This document shows positions 38,182 through 49,358 of a DNA stretch of 64,000 nt, piece by piece. The stretch lies in assembly GCF_963583255.1 (NCBI RefSeq), contig NC_084804.1, forward strand, positions 19,970,061 to 20,034,060, in the 5' to 3' direction. Each line of letters begins with the position of its first letter. Position 1 is the first letter of the stretch. This DNA comes from Pyrus communis (lineage: Eukaryota > Streptophyta > Magnoliopsida > Rosales > Rosaceae). A program made the translations under genes and the position numbers. The notes beneath the pieces were generated by a model. That model ran no database searches. It was not told the origin of the DNA and saw only the letters and a list, made by a program, of their open reading frames with translations.

Positions 38182-39763
38182 ATGGAGAACCGAGCGGTTC
38201 AAGAGGTAACCTCTCTCCTTCTCAATTTTATATACATTTACATATGTACATTAAAAAACTGAGCTTTTCGATGATTTCTGGTAGATATTGGAGAAGCAAT
38301 TGCTAACGGTTGCGAAGGCGGTGGAGGACAAGCTCGACGAGGAGATCGCAGCCCTAGATCGAGTTGACGATGACGATCTGGAGGCGCTTAGAGAGCGGAG
38401 GCTTCAGCAAATGAAGAAAATGGCGGAGAAGCGCAGCCGTTGGATCTCCCTCGGACATGGCGAGTACTCTGAGATTCCTTCCGAGAAGGACTTCTTCTCT
38501 GCCGTCAAGGCCAGCGACCGGGTCGTCTGCCACTTTTACCGCGAAAATTGGCCCTGCAAGGTTGAATTTTAACTTTTTGTTTAAGTACCATTGTACGAAA
38601 ATTGAAGCTTTCTGTTAAACTTCTAGTTTTGGGGTGTATTTTCTAGGTGTAATTGTTTGAATTTCGGCAAAAAAGTTGTAGTTTTAGTGTAAACTGTTGC
38701 GTTTTCTGAGCTTGAAGTGTGGAAAGTAGCATGAGGGACTGAATTTTGAATTTTGTATTTGGTGATTGGAGGGAGTGATGTAGATGCTGCGCTTTATAAT
38801 CGGTTAAGTTGGGTTCGTTTCTCGCGGCACACAGAAGTTCAGGGGTATAAAGGGAGAAGGGAGGATGCAATTCTTTACAGAGAGGAAACAATATGAATGA
38901 AAAAAGGAAATTGTAGATGAGTTCTTTCGGAACCCTGTTGATAATTTGGATAGATATGGTGAAATTATTGAGCATACACCTGCAGACTAATAGTTTTGAA
39001 GTTTGGCATTTTCCGTCTTCTGGAGTTGCTTTTGGAAGTCTTTCTGTTTGGGGTTTGTTGATTGGAAGTTAAAATGTATGGACAATGTTCACAAATTTGT
39101 GGATGTTTTGGACATGAAGAAGTATTACTTTTGTCTTAGATGCATATTGTAGAGAGCTAGTACCTGTTCTGATTTCAGTGCTTATTCCCAAAATGTTTGA
39201 TCACCTAGATGTATATGGGGCTTCTACAATATCACTTCTAGCTGTTGTTGGTATTGGTTAAATATCCTAGGTTTTATCTAATGAGTACTTGCATTACTGA
39301 TAAAGTTTACTCAAAAGTTAGGATAAACAATTTATATGTACATTTCATTTGCAGGTAGTGGACAAGCACTTGAGTATATTGGCGAAGCAACACATGGAGA
39401 CACGTTTTGTGAGGATCAATGCTGAGAAAAGTCCCTTCTTAGCGGAGAAGCTCAAGATTGTTGTTCTTCCGACCATTGCTCTTATTAAGAATGCCAAAGT
39501 GGATGATTATGTGGTATGTATAGGAAGGACTTGCACACCATAGACTAAATTGATAATTTGCTTTCTAATGGCTGGTGTCCATTTTGCAATAGGTTGGATT
39601 CGATGAGCTTGGTGGGAAAGACGACTTCAGCACAGAAGAACTGGAAGAGAGGTTGGCTAAAGCCCAAGTCATTTTTTATGAAGGTGAATCATCTATGAAG
39701 TCTAGTGCACAAACCAGGAGTGTCCGGCAAAGCAGCAAGGCCGACTCATCAGATTCAGAGTAA
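38182..39763 (+). CDS. Thioredoxin domain-containing protein 9 (phosducin-like) homologue, 209 aa
   Basis: Join 38182-38205, 38285-38560, 39355-39513, 39593-39763; all introns are GT-AG and the frame closes at TAA 39761-39763. Residues 10-60 are a charged helical segment (VEDKLDEEIAALDRVDDDD, LRERRLQQMKKMAEKR). From about 70 there is a thioredoxin fold: FFSAVKASDRVVCHFYRENWPCK, then TRFVRINAEKSPFLAEKLKI and VLPTIALIKN. The usual CxxC active site is reduced to WPCK (single Cys at about 99), as known for TXNDC9/PLP3-type proteins, which act as chaperonin/tubulin co-factors rather than redox enzymes. The C-terminus is Ser-rich and acidic (SSKADSSDSE). Length and layout fit the plant family. It looks intact. 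Confidence 0.93.
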
Positions 39764-39778
39764 AGCCATAGCTATCTG

Positions 39779-39880
39779 TTTTGGTTGTTATTAAAAGGCA
39801 GAGCTGTTCTTCCTTCGTCATTTGCGACTTTTGGTTGTTATTGGAAAGCAGAGCTGTTCTTCCTTCAACATTTGCGGAGT
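39779..39880. repeat. Tandem 50-bp duplication in the TXNDC9-like 3' UTR
   Basis: TTTTGGTTGTTATT followed by GCAGAGCTGTTCTTCCTTC and CATTTGCG occurs twice, 50 bp apart, with a few substitutions. Confidence 0.85.
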
Positions 39881-40344
39881 CACAAATTCACCTGCTTTTG
39901 TGGAATGGCCTAGTTTATGATTTGTATGAAGTTCAGAGGTATTACTGCCTTTTTACGGTATCTTTGAGACCATCATCTAGATGGTATGACAATAGTGTCG
40001 ATGCATGTATTAACGAAAAAACAAAGCTCTGTGAGCTTTTCGCAAAATATTAATCCCCAGTGAGGTAGTGAAAATTTGAAATTGTCTTGTGGTTTGTTTG
40101 CATTGTTTTGTTAGGTTTCTGCTATGTGGGGGTTACTGGTTTTTGGTCAACATGTTACACCAGTTGAGATTTCTCCTAAATGAATGTTTTTTTTGATCTG
40201 TGAGTCCACCTTCTCATCTCCTTGTGTTGTCGCTTACAAGATATGGATCCTCCGCTATTCTTGTTCCAGATAAATAAATAGAAATAAATTAACTGTTAAG
40301 GGACTTGGGTGTAGCCACCATGATTAGAACGGACCTGCTCTCTT

Positions 40345-40470
40345 ATAAGCATTCAAGTTCAAATCTTCCTCACAACTAGGATAAATTGTTATCCAAAAGA
40401 ACTGTTATATGCACTCGAGTTCAAATCTTCTTCACAACTAGGATAAATTGTATTGAAAAGAACTGTCAGT
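40345..40470. repeat. Tandem duplication of about 61 bp, tRNA-SINE-like
   Basis: GTTCAAATCTTCCTCACAAC, GGATAAATTGT and AAAAGAACTG occur twice in a row. AGTTCAAATC resembles a Pol III B box, so it could be the 3' part of a tRNA-derived SINE, but no complete element is visible. Confidence 0.55.
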
Positions 40471-40640
40471 CTAAATGGTTAAAGACACTCCAAGATTATT
40501 ATCTGGTTTTGTGTTTATCATCTAATTTCAGGGTACTTATTACCTAATTTTGGTATTATTTTTTAGATTTAGCTACAATACTTACACGTAGACAATTCCA
40601 ATTGAAAGTTAATAAAGATAGAATAATTCTATAATCTTCA

Positions 40641-41218
40641 CCCTAAGAGTAGTTCCACCGGAGGTGGAATAGCCCAGCACCTAGTAAAAAAACCAGGCTG
40701 GCACCCTGTCAATTCACTCCAGCCCGTGTGTTTGCCTAGCACCCAGCCTAAGCTAGTCTCCAGACCAACCCATTTTTAACAGACCTTGGGACCGGGCCAT
40801 CTGTGTTGTTGCGCCTGGCGCATGGGCGCGAGTAGCAGACAACAAAATCAGAGGCGGGGCCCAGTGGCGCAGGCACACTAACATCTCCCTTGGGTGGGTG
40901 ACGGGGCCCAATTTCTGCCGTTGGATTTCCAACGGTAAAAAAAAATTGAATTTCACTTTTAAACTGGACCGTCCGATCACAAATCAATGGTCCACGTTTT
41001 TTCCTCCAAAAAAAAAAATTTAAAGTCATAAATTAAAAAAAAAAATTAATTTTTATTATTTTATAATAAAAAAATAATAATATTCTAATAAAATTGACCA
41101 GCCTATTTTTTGTTTTAGGGGCCTATTACTATTCATTGAGGTCTATTACTGTTCACTTGAGTGGATAAATGCGCTAGGTGTTTGTGCAAAATCTTTAAAG
41201 ATGGAATTGCTCTAAGGG
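40641..41218. mobile_element. Non-autonomous TIR element (about 578 bp)
   Basis: The left end CCCTAAGAGTAGTTCCACC pairs with the right end (reverse complement CCCTTAGAGCAATTCCATC). The interior is unusually GC-rich on the left (GCCTGGCGCATGGGCGCGAG) and poly-A/T on the right, with no coding potential. The target duplication is unclear. The GC-rich part makes the short antisense frames at 40748-41029, which are not genes. Confidence 0.7.
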
Positions 41219-41962
41219 AAGTTTTACACCATCATATGGCCCGTCATGAGTAACAAATATTGATTACTTTGTTTTTTGACATAAATATTATTGAATAATT
41301 TGATTTAGTTGATAAGAATGTATAATAAAGTTTGTTTTTAAAATAGTGACAATCTCCATTGAATTTTCTACGAGTTCAATACATAAGTTCAAGCCATTCT
41401 TTAGCAAGTAGCAGCAACAAAATCAAAGTCAAATGCTAGCGACAATCACCCACGTGATTGTTGATGACTTTATACATAAATAATTGAGAGTTATTCACGC
41501 ATGCATAACTGTCAAAATTAAAATCTTAGCCAAACATATTAAAAAACACCATAGATTATATATCAATATTCTGAGATCAAAATCTCTATAACGTAGCAAC
41601 ATTGGGAAGCCTCCATAATCTACAAACATCCACCTAATGGCTTGGTTAGTGCATCAAGCGCTTGAAACACATGCCATATTATAGTGCAGATGAACTCTTC
41701 CTCCACGCTAACTTCCCTACCACAAGGGCCTTAAAAAAAGACAACATAACAACAACAAAGTTTAGTCCTCCTAATACAATTATACTATAATTAACAACCA
41801 CAACAAGGTTGCCACTAAAACATTTAGCCTAGCAACAACAATAAGAAGTCGACTCTAAAGAGTTAGGGATAGAGAGATAATGCAACATAACAAAAGCCCA
41901 GAATCGGCAAGGTTATGGCGCTTCCGTCTGCTGGTCAAGCTACATTTTGTGGTTTACATGAT

Positions 41963-44900
41963 TTAGTAACGATGCCTGTGACCCCTGGTTTTGTCCAGCA
42001 CCCTTTTCCCGTAAAGATGACTGTGGAGATAAGGGTAATGGCTCCGAACGAGTTGCACAAGAGTATTATGAGCAGCTCCCTGCTTTGCCAACAACGAATA
42101 CAGATTAGATCACTACAACATGTATATTGGTATCAAATTGTTTTTGATTGTGCACACAAGTGATAGAGAGCTAAGCGCTCTAACCATGACTGTTTATTCC
42201 TTTAAGACATGATCAGTGGACATAAGAGGTAACAGAAAATGGAAAGTTCAAATTTCTTCGAAGGTATGTATGTCCAAGTATTGGAATTAAAAAAAAAAAA
42301 GAAAAAAGCAAAGTAGGTTGTGTAATAAGATAAGATTAGAATACATCAGACTTTTGATTCGCTCTAATATAACGGGGAAAAAATAAGGAAGAAAAATTTC
42401 ATCCAACAGCGGTATGAATTGTTTCTATCTATCGCTATGTGACTGGTCAAGTGACCTAGTATGTAATGACAAATAGATCATTAGATAGACACATAAACAC
42501 TATACAGTTTCATGAAAGTTACAATAATCCAACAACAAAGGAGGCATCCAAGATTACTTAACGAAAGAAAGATTATTAAATTTAATAATTGTTTACAAGT
42601 ATCAAGGCAATGTCCTCTCTTTTTAGATATATATATAAGATTTTATGTCACCGAGTACTGAATTATCAATCTAACACCATACATTTTAAATGAGATTACC
42701 TTCATATCGATTTTTGGATATTGCCATAATCAACCCAAAGGAGTTAACAAGTTAGTGCAGCAAAAGCATTTTGTGTATGATTTTACCTTGGATACTCCCA
42801 GAGCAGATTGAGCAACATAATTCCCATAAGGATCTTGAAGAAGAGCCAAAAAGTGTGGACTATTAATCATCTCGTAAACAATGGTATTGACATGCTCTTC
42901 TCCAGCCTCTTTCAAGATCTTCTCAACCACATTACTGCCATACTTATTCATGCATAGATTAACAAAACTACCTCCAAGTTGTGCTAGTATGTCAGTTGTA
43001 ACACGCGGGTTCTTTAATCCAATTATGTACTGCACGACATAGTTCCTGGTAAAAAACAAAAAGAGAATATAGTATCATAGATGTTATTTGTGTCAACTAC
43101 AATTAGATTAAGGTAATACTTGTGAGATACCAGAGACATGTTATGTTTCTACTATAGTTTAAACCTTGTTATTTAGGGAGAAGGATTCTCTCCCCTCCTA
43201 ATCTCTCTCCCCCTTCTTCCCCTCCTATTTACTGTCACGGTTAAATTACGTCAACATCTTATATTGATTTTATTTTTATGAAGACAATAAGACAAAAAAC
43301 AATGTGTGAGAGGAGGGGAAGGAAGTAGATGGGAATAGGAGATTATTTAACTTGTAATTATGAGCTCGAAGTATACATAGATATTACGTACCTTTGTAAT
43401 CAACCAAGTTCATTTTTCATAGAAATCAATCCGAGCTCCTTATCTTCGTTGAATTCTTAGAAACCCTAGAATTATTGCTATCTGTTCAGGAACTATATGG
43501 AATAATCACTGACATTTTCTGAATAGGTATGACGAATCCGATCATTATGGCCGATTAATCTAAGCACTATCTAGTAATACAAAGTCCACCTAAATCACGG
43601 TCCAAATTAACAAGCTAGTTATATTAGAAGGAAAACTAACGAAAAGGGTTTGAAAACTTATCAAGAGTGACTTTTCAGAGTAAAAATGTCATTTTCGTTA
43701 AAAATGAACAGTACCGAAAATGTTTCGTTAAAACTCCCATTATTATATTGCCTATAACCATAACAACCTGATATACAAGTTAAGATATGACCTATTTAAA
43801 ATTATAAATAAAGTTAACATATGATTGTTCCTTCAGATAAATTCCAAATGCCAAGGAAGTTCAAAAACAAATTAAAGGGAAAAGTGTGATTTCACGACTG
43901 CCAACATATTGCCCGCAGTTCTCTAACGAGATGAAATGACGAGGTGGTCTAATTTACCCTAACGAATGGTTAACAAGAAAGAAGTAAATATATCTCAAAC
44001 AATAGTATGTACACTCCATCTACTCGTTGCGTTGATGACTACATCACTCACATATCGTACTGAAGTCAAAATCAACAGAACTGTTCCACTTGAGAATTGA
44101 GAAATGTAGTTAAGCGTAAAACAATTTACATATATGGCAAACATGTAGGTTAGAGGACAAACCCGTATGGATCTTCAGAGAGAACTCGAGCATTTTCAGT
44201 TATGTCAGCCACAAGACGCTCTTTGGCTTCTGTATAAGCATAATGAACACTACTTTGCACTAAGCAACACCCAAATTTGTCTTTTGCAAGAGCAAGGCAG
44301 TTTTCGTATACTAATTCCAGAAGACCCTGCAAAATAATAACAATTTGCAGTTGAAAGACCTATAATTGGAAATTAACTCTCTACTATGTAAGTTCAGCTA
44401 CAAAATCTATATAAAATATACCATGACAACAATTCATATTATACAACTTAGGTGCAAAATTAACCAAAATTAAGATCTAACTAATTAATCATTACCAAAA
44501 TTAACAAATTTTTATCCAAACATACGAAGTATTAGAAAGTTGTGGCATACACTTACAACATGTATCCCAAAGCCAATGTGTGTATTGAAGAACTAGCTAG
44601 CCACATACCCATGCATAACTTCTAATGTTTCGCTGTGCTAATTTCTTGTTATTCTATCGATTGAAGAGCCAATTCTTAAAAGATAATGAAATAGTTCATC
44701 CTTCTAACTACAAGTTTGTTTTATTATGTATTGCTTGTTTATGAAGAACAAACAGGTCTTAAAGATAATAAAATGGATGATACTTTTAACTATAAGCTTG
44801 TTTCATTATATATCGCCCCTCTATGAAGAACAAACGAGTCTTAAAGATAATAAAATGGTTGATCCCTTTAATTACAAGCTTGTCTCATTTTATATTGCCC

Positions 44901-45620
44901 CTCTATGAAGAACAAATAAGTCTTAAAGACAATGAAATAATTAATCCTTTTTAACTACAAACTTATTTCATTAATTATATATCAGATCTATAAAGAACAA
45001 ACAACTAGAGATAATAAAATGGTTGATCCTTTTAACTACACACTTGTTTCATTATATATCGCACCTCTATGAAGAATAAAAAAGTCATTAAGATAATAAA
45101 ATGGTGATGCTTTTAACTACAAGATTGTGTATATACTTTCTCTATGAAGAACAAATTGCAAGACAAGTCCAACAGGAAAATTAGTAGTTCAAAAAATTAT
45201 ATTGAGTTTCCTTCAACATCATATTTTGGACTTGATTGTACATATATAACTAATTAATGTGTACATAATTTTTTTCAAATGATAAACTTTTTCTTATGCA
45301 TTTTATGCATATAAAGTTAAAGACGAAATGAAATGTGTGCCCATTACAAGCCAGCTCTGTTTTCACCTATCCAACATGAAAATTAGTAGGTCATACCAGT
45401 TTGTCATACATATTCAAATGCTAAACAAAACTTAAAGCTTATACGTTTATCCTTGTGCATTGAACAAGTAATTTATCCTGGGTACATTTACAAATGATAT
45501 ATTATTGATCCTTTAGCTGCAAGCCTTAATTTCTTCCTCCATAAGATGATAGATAGTGCAGTAATTAAATCAATCATACTTAATAAGATACACGATAAAA
45601 ATAGTGGTTGATCAATTTAA

Positions 45621-45700
<80 letters not shown>

Positions 45701-47312
45701 GAAGAGCACATTCCTTACCTTGGCGGATTCAGGAGAGAAATGTTTCAAGCAAACTTGAATCACATAATAACCAGGCTGGGTCTTGCTCAAGGGAATCGTT
45801 ATATGCTTCAGAATCCGCATGAATGCCGACTGTTGCTCTCGGGTTTCAACGCGCTCCAGCAGTTTCTGCATTGCTCGACTTCTGTACAATCAAAAATTGG
45901 TTTTCGGTTCACTTAAAATAATTTTGAGGACTTATAGCTTCGGTGGTAGAGAGTACTTTACATTACGACATGAATGAAGATTTTGAATTTGTCATCACCC
46001 TCACTTACTGAAATAAAAAATTACAAAAAAAAAAAATATCAATGACGTATCATTTGTACCCGTGCTGATCAGTGCATATGTCCTTGAGTTTTTTCTCATC
46101 ACTCATCACCAAGTCAAGCATTTTGGACAGTCCTTCTTTGTTGGTGGCTTCAACAAGTTTCTGAACAAGTTCGTTGCCGAATTGATCAACCATCAATTCA
46201 CGGAAATCCGCCTCTATGACCTCGGAGAAAATGTTCGCAATTTCCTCCGGCTTGCCCTCCTCCATCTTCTTCTGCAAAAATTTAGACCCGGCATGATCTT
46301 TGGCCACCAAAGCAATTTGGCCTCTTATTTCTTCTAAAGTCAGAGAGAAAGTACTTGGATGCTGCTGCCGTGCAGATCCATTAGCAAACCTTGATCCCCT
46401 GATGGCATGATCATGATCTTTGGTAATTAAATTATTACTAGTCATCACTTGGCCCCTTTGTTCCAATGACGATGATGATGAGAAATTAGTACTTAGACGC
46501 TGTCGTCCTGACCCATTAGCATACCTTGTTGATGATCCGCGGCTGCTAGTTAATCCGTTTCGCAGCGAATTATTAGGCCTCATTGGATGATATCCATAAG
46601 CACCAAATTGATCAGCAGAGGAAAATTGAGCAATATTATTTGGCCTAGAAGTACTACTACTCCCACCCCGACTCGCCCCTCCTGTATAAATAGGTTCCAC
46701 CTCTATCAAAGGAAAATTACTGCGTGCCACTGACAAAGAATGGGGAAGAGCACCATTGAAATTATGGTTATTAGTGATACCATGATTGGAAAGGGATCCA
46801 TGAAGCCTCACGTATTGATCCATCAACAAAACATACTGATTCTTCAACCTCTCCAAATATTCCTCCTTCTCCTGTACATGATGAGGGGATGGGTATTGAG
46901 TAGTAAAACCATTACCTCCTGAGAAGCTGTTTGCTCTTAGATTCGACGCAGTACCACCTAGCTGAGGCTGATGATCATGATGATGAGAATTGTTATTCGA
47001 AATGCTCAGTCGATTCAAAGCAGCAGGTAGATGATGCTGATTTTGGCTCTGATCAGCCAAATCAGTATTATTGTTGAGATTGGTGTTTTGTGAGGGGTTA
47101 GGGTTTTGGTATAGATGATTTGGGAGCATGGCGTTTTGATAAGAAACGTTCCCCAGACTAGGGTCCCAACAGATGTCCGGCAAGGAAGCAGAAGGAGAAT
47201 CGTGACGAAGGTGATTTTCAGGGAAGATGTAGGGGGAGAGGACTAGATGGTCGTTGTTCGGGGCTGTAGTATTAAACCATTGAAGCGCAACCTCTCCTCT
47301 CTTCATCTCCAT
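41963..47312 (-). CDS. Pumilio/PUF-family RNA-binding protein (651 aa, 5 exons)
   Basis: Complement of join 41963-42079, 42787-43045, 44163-44326, 45719-45881, 46060-47312; introns GT-AG, frame closing exactly at TAA 41963-41965. Residues 1-324 are low-complexity, Asn/Ser/His-rich, with an Arg/Gly-Ser section. The PUF domain occupies about 325-651 with eight repeats: GSKFLQ, GNELVQ, GSRAMQ, GYYVIQ, GCCLVQ, GNYVVQ, GSNVVE, GNYVAQ, then a C-terminal half-repeat with LHSHLYGKRVLDKTRG. PUF proteins bind 3' UTR elements and repress or localise mRNAs in the cytoplasm. The layout resembles the plant APUM group with a short N-terminus, perhaps near APUM12. Repeats 2, 4 and 5 have non-standard RNA-contact pairs. 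It looks intact; the last exon was found by frame and motif and is the least certain piece. Confidence 0.93.
44678..45150. repeat. Minisatellite, about 82-bp unit, six copies, in PUF intron 2
   Basis: Units begin near 44679, 44762, 44845, 44926, 45007 and 45094. Each has AGATAATAAAATGGTTGATC, TTTTAACTACAAGCTTG, TTTCATTATATATCG and CTCTATGAAGAACAAA with substitutions and small indels. Short open frames across it are artefacts. Confidence 0.9.
45626..45695. repeat. Compound (CA)n(TA)n microsatellite in PUF intron 2
   Basis: About sixteen CA units are followed by about eighteen TA units. On the gene strand this is (TA)n(TG)n starting about 22 bases after the exon 2 splice donor at 45717-45718. 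Confidence 0.95.
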
Positions 47313-48333
47313 TAATATTATGCTTTGTAACCGATCAAATATGGGAAAATTGAAAGAGAGATTAGAGAGGAGGAATGACTGTGGCTGAGGCTGAAGGGTT
47401 TTAAAGACCTAGGTTGGGTTTAGAGATGTGTAAGCTATATAGAGATAGAGAGAGAAGGTACGAGGTTTTCACAATGGGGAACATACATATATTGCTAGCT
47501 AGGGTTTAATCCAAATGGGCCTATAATTATTTTGCACCCAAAGAGAGAATATCATAATTAAAAATATAAGATAATATATACAGACATTAAAAAAAAAGAT
47601 TTGTAGTTGGGAAAAGGAAAATCAAAAGATTTTAGGCGATGAGAAAAGGGAAGAGTTTGAGTAATATGAGGAATGTTTTGGGTTAACAGATTTCGGGCTT
47701 TGAAAATAAAGCGTTTATATCCTTGTCAATCTCTTACTGCATGAAGTTGACACTCATCGACCAATAGAATTACTCTTCATTCCGCTTCACTCTCCCATTC
47801 AGCGTGGTTTCTAGGTAAAATGTGGAATATTATTATGATTCTATTTTCAATTTACTTATTTTACTTTTTCCCCGCTATGTAGTTCTTGCTAATTAAGTTG
47901 AATTTTAGTGAAATACCTCTTTCTCTTAGTGTCAAAGTTCGTTGGAAAAATTGTTTTAATTTTAGAGAAAGACTTGGTTTTATTTTTATTACATGGAGAG
48001 ACAAAACTCATTTAAATATGACTATAAAAAAAGGGTGATGCGAGCAAGACTCAATTTATAAATAAAATTTTGTAAACGAAATGACATGAAAGTTAATGAT
48101 TGGATTATTACTTAAGTGTTCATCAACGTGCTTATTTCTATCGGCGACATATCATTTAGTTTGTAAATTTTGTCTCCCTAACATTACCCATTAAAAAAAA
48201 AAAGGAACAATTGTTTAAATAATAATACAATCAACCTTTACACAAAGATATGGAGTGGTTTGGTGGCTAATTGGTTGTTGTGGACTCCTTATACCAGGTT
48301 CGACTTCTTCTTCAGAGCATGTGTTACTTTAAT
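47313..48333. other. PUF upstream region and intergenic DNA
   Basis: On the - strand a TATA-like CTATATAGC near 47433-47442 lies about 120 bp before the start codon. The rest is AT-rich with one MITE (48033-48189). Confidence 0.5.
48033..48189. mobile_element. MITE, family C (copy 4)
   Basis: The left end GGGTGATGCGAGCAAGACTC pairs with the right end TTTTGTCTCCCTAACATTACC. The interior has AATGATTGGATTATTACTTA, shared in reverse with copy 1. Confidence 0.7.
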
Positions 48334-48799
48334 CACTACTACAATAAACAGTTTCCGTGACGAACTTCAACTTCGGTCGCTTAAACATTGGCACGATGAA
48401 AACGTCGTTGCACAAAGGTAGGGGTATCATCGCGCCAAAACAAAGGGTACGATAGCTTCTTGTTGCGTTAAGTTTACGGCCACGACAACTAGTCGTTAGA
48501 TAAGGCTCTATGAGACGAAACGAATTGTTTCGTCGAGTAAACAAGAATGCAACAAAATTTGTCACATAATATTTGGTCTTCGAGTAATTTTAATATTTTG
48601 AATTTTAAAATTTTCGTCGTTCAAGATACTGCGCGACGAAGGTCTTATAGGATGAAGGTATTACGCCATGCAAAGGTTTTTCTTAATTTTTTTTTCATTT
48701 ATATTTTTGTTAAATTACATATTTTAATTAAATAATTTGTAATTATTTTAATTAAATTATAAACAATAATTAATAAATAGCAAAAAAAAATATTATATA

Positions 48800-48836
48800 A
48801 CACACACACACATATATATATATATATACACACATA
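48800..48836. repeat. Compound (AC)n(TA)n microsatellite
   Basis: A short AC run, a TA run and a CACACAT tail lie inside the CACTA element. Confidence 0.9.
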
Positions 48837-49073
48837 TGTATGAAAATGTGCGTACAAGTTGAATTTTTTTTGTTTATAATATCTGAATATTAAAAATAAA
48901 AAAATAAAAAAAAATAACTACAGAAGAAAGTCGTCAAGGTCTACTGCGTCGGCCTGCTGGGTGGAGTGGTTAGGAGCTCGAAGATGGTGAGGAACATCTA
49001 CTGGCTGAGGAGAAGCTAGTGCATCAAGAATTGGAAATCAGACAACTAGAAAGCGTGTAAGATCTAGCTCGTC

Positions 49074-49358
49074 TTACTGCCATGGGCCGCAAGCTGGGTG
49101 TACTGTGTCGAAAGCTGAGTAGTTTAGGCCGCAAGCTGGGCATTCTAAGCCACAAGCTTCTGCTTCAGGTTCACAACTTCCTGCGTCAACGTGGTGTCTC
49201 GTGCTCTGTCGGGAAGAGAAGGCAGTAATGTCACGATGTCGTGGATTTCCCATCCCTGGGACAACCTTACCAAGCCTACGATCGAGCATCTGATCCAGGG
49301 ACTCATCAATGACATTTCTTAATAGTTTTTCATGTTTTTTGAATGCTTCACTGTCCAT
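49074..49358 (-). pseudogene. Possible CACTA internal ORF fragment
   Basis: A 94-codon frame begins MDSEAFKKHEKLLRNVIDES and ends in a Cys-rich part (ACGLECPACGLNYSAFD) built from an imperfect repeated CCGCAAGCTGGG-type unit. A charged N-terminal segment followed by repeats would fit the end of a plant transposase-associated ORF, but no family signature is certain. Another fragment at 51060-51370 on the - strand (ETHAMLGHNIGAERVS) may belong to the same gene. Confidence 0.35.

Larger units (their letters stand above)
39764..41962. other. 3' UTRs of two convergent genes and intergenic DNA
   Basis: The TXNDC9-like gene (+) and the PUF gene (-) converge here. The stretch holds a 50-bp tandem duplication, a 61-bp tandem duplication and a TIR element (listed separately). 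I saw no further gene. Confidence 0.6.

Noticed and set aside
40748..41029. Antisense frames in the GC-rich part of the TIR element
   Set aside because: No family resemblance; they arise from base composition in a non-coding element.
41915..42163. 82-codon + strand frame starting MALPSAGQATFCGLHD
   Set aside because: It is the shadow of the last PUF exon on the opposite strand, which gives a conserved PUF C-terminus.
44726..44908. 60-codon frame in PUF intron 2
   Set aside because: It is a translation of the 82-bp minisatellite.
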